From Candidatus Eiseniibacteriota bacterium (GTDB lineage Bacteria > Eisenbacteria > RBG-16-71-46 > JAFGJU01), in NCBI GenBank assembly GCA_016928935.1, contig JAFGJU010000225.1, forward strand, positions 1 to 15,499: a stretch of DNA of 15,499 nt, written 5' to 3'. The notes beneath the pieces are model-generated. The model saw nothing but the letters and a program-made list of their open reading frames with translations. It searched no databases and was not told the origin of the DNA. The position numbers and the translations under genes were made by a program. Positions 14,079 to 15,499 of the stretch are shown piece by piece (position 1 is the first letter of the stretch; each line of letters begins with the position of its first letter).

Positions 14079-14181
14079 ACTGTTCGTCCTCTCACCGCCC
14101 TGTTCAGAGACCTTACAATGTGGTTGATATCATCACTGTAACGTTTTGTACTCTAACGAATAATGCGTCCTAGAAAGCGCT
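14079..14181 (-). promoter_or_regulatory. AT-richer pyrK-pyrD gap, possible weak promoter
   Basis: This 103-bp gap is visibly richer in A+T than the rest of the window. On the minus strand it begins within the palindrome AAAGCGCTTT at the pyrK stop (14174-14183). In its middle a TATCAA stands 17 nt from an AGTACA: four and three matches to the -10 and -35 consensus respectively. This is only a weak candidate for a pyrD-pyrF promoter. No hairpin with a T-run and no recognisable PyrR-type leader was found. The only firm element is the pyrD ribosome binding site. Confidence 0.3.
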
Positions 14182-15117
14182 TTAAGCTCCCTCGTACTGG
14201 GCCCAGTCGACCAGGCAGGATTCGAACACCGGCCCCTCTTTGCACACGAGGGCGTAGCGCGAGCCGGTGAGTCTCACTGCGCAACCCTGACACACTCCGA
14301 GCCCGCACGCCATCCTGGCCTCCAACGACACAAAACAGGGCAGGCCCCTGGACTCTGCGTAGGAATGAAGCTCGCGCAGCATGCCCGCCGGACCGCAGCC
14401 GTAGAGAACCGCTCCCGGCCGTCTTCTCGTCTCGCGGCCGGCCGCCCCGAGCGCAAAGTCCGGCTGCCCGTCCAGACTTTTCAGAAGGCCGATGACAGTA
14501 TCCTTCTTGCCGGCACTGCCGTCGTCCGTCGACACGAAGACTTCCGTGGCATGTATCCTGTCCAGGAGCACGAGCTGGGCCGCCGTGCGAGCGCCCGCGA
14601 GGAAAAGCACCGGACCGGACGAACCCCCCACGCTGCGGCGCGCGCGCTCCGCGAAAAAGATGAGCGGCGCCGTTCCCCTGCCGCCCGCAACGAGCACGCT
14701 CAGCGGTGCAAGGCCGCCCTCCAGGTCTGCAGGCCGTCTGGCAACCTCCGCCGCCTGCGGGAAGTGTCTCCCCAGCGGGCCCAGAAGACCCAGCTTGTGT
14801 CCCGGCCGAAGCTCGGACAGGACGCGCGTGCCCGCGCCTCTGGCCGAGTAATGGATTTCGAGTGATTTCCGCGAAGGGTCGTGACCCATCACGCTGAAAG
14901 GCCTGCGCAAGAGGGGGGCCGCGCCGTCCGGGAGACCCAGCATGACGAATTGGCCGGGAAGAGCGGCGGGCATGTCGACCATGAGGTCCAAGAGAAACGC
15001 GTCCGCGGAGAGCGCCGTGTTCCGGCGCACCTCTGCGACCGCCTCGACGGGCGGCGCGCCCGCGACCACGGACGGAGCGTCAGCCCGGCGCCGGCGCCTA
15101 GCGCTGGTCTGTGGCAC
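14182..15117 (-). CDS. pyrK: Dihydroorotate dehydrogenase electron-transfer subunit
   Basis: PyrK carries FAD and a [2Fe-2S] cluster and shuttles electrons from the PyrD FMN to NAD+ in the class 1B heterotetramer. The sequence has PGQFVMLGLP, the FAD-binding RRPFSV motif, GPLGRHFP, the nucleotide-binding GGRGTAPL (family form GGxGxAPL) and, near the C-terminus, the cluster ligands in CGLGVCQGC, with a fourth Cys in VCKEGPVF. I choose a GTG at 15117, because GAGG lies 9 nt upstream and the overlap with the preceding gene is then 20 bp (311 residues). An ATG at 15138 (318 residues) is possible but has only a distant purine run. Both versions are longer than the family's roughly 260 residues because of a basic N-terminal leader and a low-complexity stretch. 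Confidence 0.92.
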   Translation of the reverse strand: MPQTSARRRRRADAPSVVAGAPPVEAVAEVRRNTALSADAFLLDLMVDMPAALPGQFVMLGLPDGAAPLLRRPFSVMGHDPSRKSLEIHYSARGAGTRVLSELRPGHKLGLLGPLGRHFPQAAEVARRPADLEGGLAPLSVLVAGGRGTAPLIFFAERARRSVGGSSGPVLFLAGARTAAQLVLLDRIHATEVFVSTDDGSAGKKDTVIGLLKSLDGQPDFALGAAGRETRRRPGAVLYGCGPAGMLRELHSYAESRGLPCFVSLEARMACGLGVCQGCAVRLTGSRYALVCKEGPVFESCLVDWAQYEGA

Positions 15118-15499
15118 TGCTGTCTTCCTCGGCTTCATACTGGTGCAGCATGTCCGGCCTCTCGGGCTCGGGCAGTGCGGTTGTGTCTTCCGGCGCAGTC
15201 ACTGTCGGGGGCGCGACTGTCTTCGTAGAATCGACCGCCGCGTCCGTCCTGAGAGAATCTGGTTGAGCCTCCGGAGCCGGGGCGACCGGCGCGGTTACTC
15301 CCTCAGTCGTGTCCACTGGCGCCGAAACTCCTCCATGCGGCGCCTCCGCCTTCAGTGAATCTGCCCGCGCCGCCTGTCCGGCAAGCCCCGCCTGCGCCGC
15401 AACCCCCGGCCCGGCCTTGAGCGAATCCGGCCCGACGCGCGCTGCAGTCCCAAGCGAGTCTACCCCAAGCGAGTCGGCACGAAGCGAGTCTGCCCGCGC
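15098..15499 (-). CDS. DSL-repeat low-complexity protein, C-terminal part (cut by window edge)
   Basis: A frame of 133 codons is open from the right edge to a TAG at 15098. Its start lies outside the window. An internal GTG at 15316 could start it but would cut the repeats. The protein is dominated by Ala, Pro, Thr, Asp and Ser. The tripeptide DSL recurs six times (ADSLR, ADSLG, VDSLG, PDSLK, ADSLK, PDSLR), three of them at a 5-residue period, separated by Ala/Gly/Pro/Val-rich linkers. The tail is acidic (YEAEEDSSATDQR). It has no enzyme motif, Cys or membrane helix in view. Such tails are usual in disordered linkers of secreted or membrane-anchored proteins. No function is recognised. Its stop lies inside the pyrK gene by 20 bp (GTG start) or 41 bp (ATG start), so the two are probably co-transcribed. 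Confidence 0.7.
   Translation of the reverse strand, partial: ARADSLRADSLGVDSLGTAARVGPDSLKAGPGVAAQAGLAGQAARADSLKAEAPHGGVSAPVDTTEGVTAPVAPAPEAQPDSLRTDAAVDSTKTVAPPTVTAPEDTTALPEPERPDMLHQYEAEEDSSATDQR
15452..15496. repeat. 15-bp tandem repeat encoding the DSL pentapeptides
   Basis: AAGCGAGTC recurs at 15452, 15467 and 15482 on the plus strand, a 15-bp period running to the window edge. Read on the minus strand each unit encodes (A/V)DSL(R/G). The array probably continues to the right. Near-identical codons suggest recent slippage rather than old, diverged repeats. Confidence 0.75.

Noticed and set aside
1..15499. tRNA, rRNA, transposase, integrase, prophage or attachment sites
   Set aside because: No cloverleaf, conserved rRNA segment, recombinase motif or flanking inverted repeat was recognised on either strand.

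Overview
The window is GC-rich bacterial DNA in which every supportable gene lies on the minus strand, so it reads right to left. Frequent GTG and TTG starts with strong Shine-Dalgarno sequences, stop/start overlaps and a secreted-type 'DSL'-repeat protein would suit a high-GC environmental or uncultivated lineage of the Fibrobacteres-Chlorobi-Bacteroidetes/Gemmatimonadetes/'Eisenbacteria' kind. That placement is an inference from style, not from any marker gene; there is no rRNA or tRNA here.

Right end (15499 to about 12216): the C-terminal part of an Asp-Ser-Leu repeat protein, then three pyrimidine genes: pyrK (electron-transfer subunit), pyrD (class 1B dihydroorotate dehydrogenase) and pyrF (OMP decarboxylase). 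Together they turn dihydroorotate into orotate with NAD+ and, once PyrE (not in the window) has added ribose phosphate, OMP into UMP.

Middle (12063 to 6126): a nucleotide-sugar block. It holds two tandem paralogous SDR enzymes of the GDP-mannose 4,6-dehydratase/GDP-6-deoxy-4-ketohexose reductase type, UDP-glucose 6-dehydrogenase (ugd), a short RmlC-like cupin epimerase, dTDP-glucose 4,6-dehydratase (rmlB) and a non-hydrolysing UDP-GlcNAc 2-epimerase (wecB). Most are joined by 4-8 bp overlaps or gaps of 10 bp or less.

Left end (6121 to 1): the assembly and export machinery of a Wzx/Wzy-type surface polysaccharide. It consists of a Wza-like outer-membrane SLBB exporter, a Wzz/GumC-type chain-length regulator without a kinase domain, a family 2 glycosyltransferase, a WzxE-like flippase and the N-terminal 200 residues of an O-antigen ligase/polymerase-like membrane protein cut by the window edge. 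A well-formed sigma70-type promoter (TTGACA, 17 nt, extended -10 TGATAGCAT) sits between the exporter and Wzz genes. It probably starts a second transcription unit.

The genes fit one task: UMP synthesis and nucleotide-sugar formation feeding a lipid-linked repeat unit that is flipped, polymerised and exported. I did not find an obviously novel system. The most notable points are the promoter that splits the cluster, the tandem SDR pair, GC hairpins without a T-run in all five gaps between pyrD and the glycosyltransferase gene, a heptanucleotide repeat before the SDR pair, and the DSL-repeat protein.
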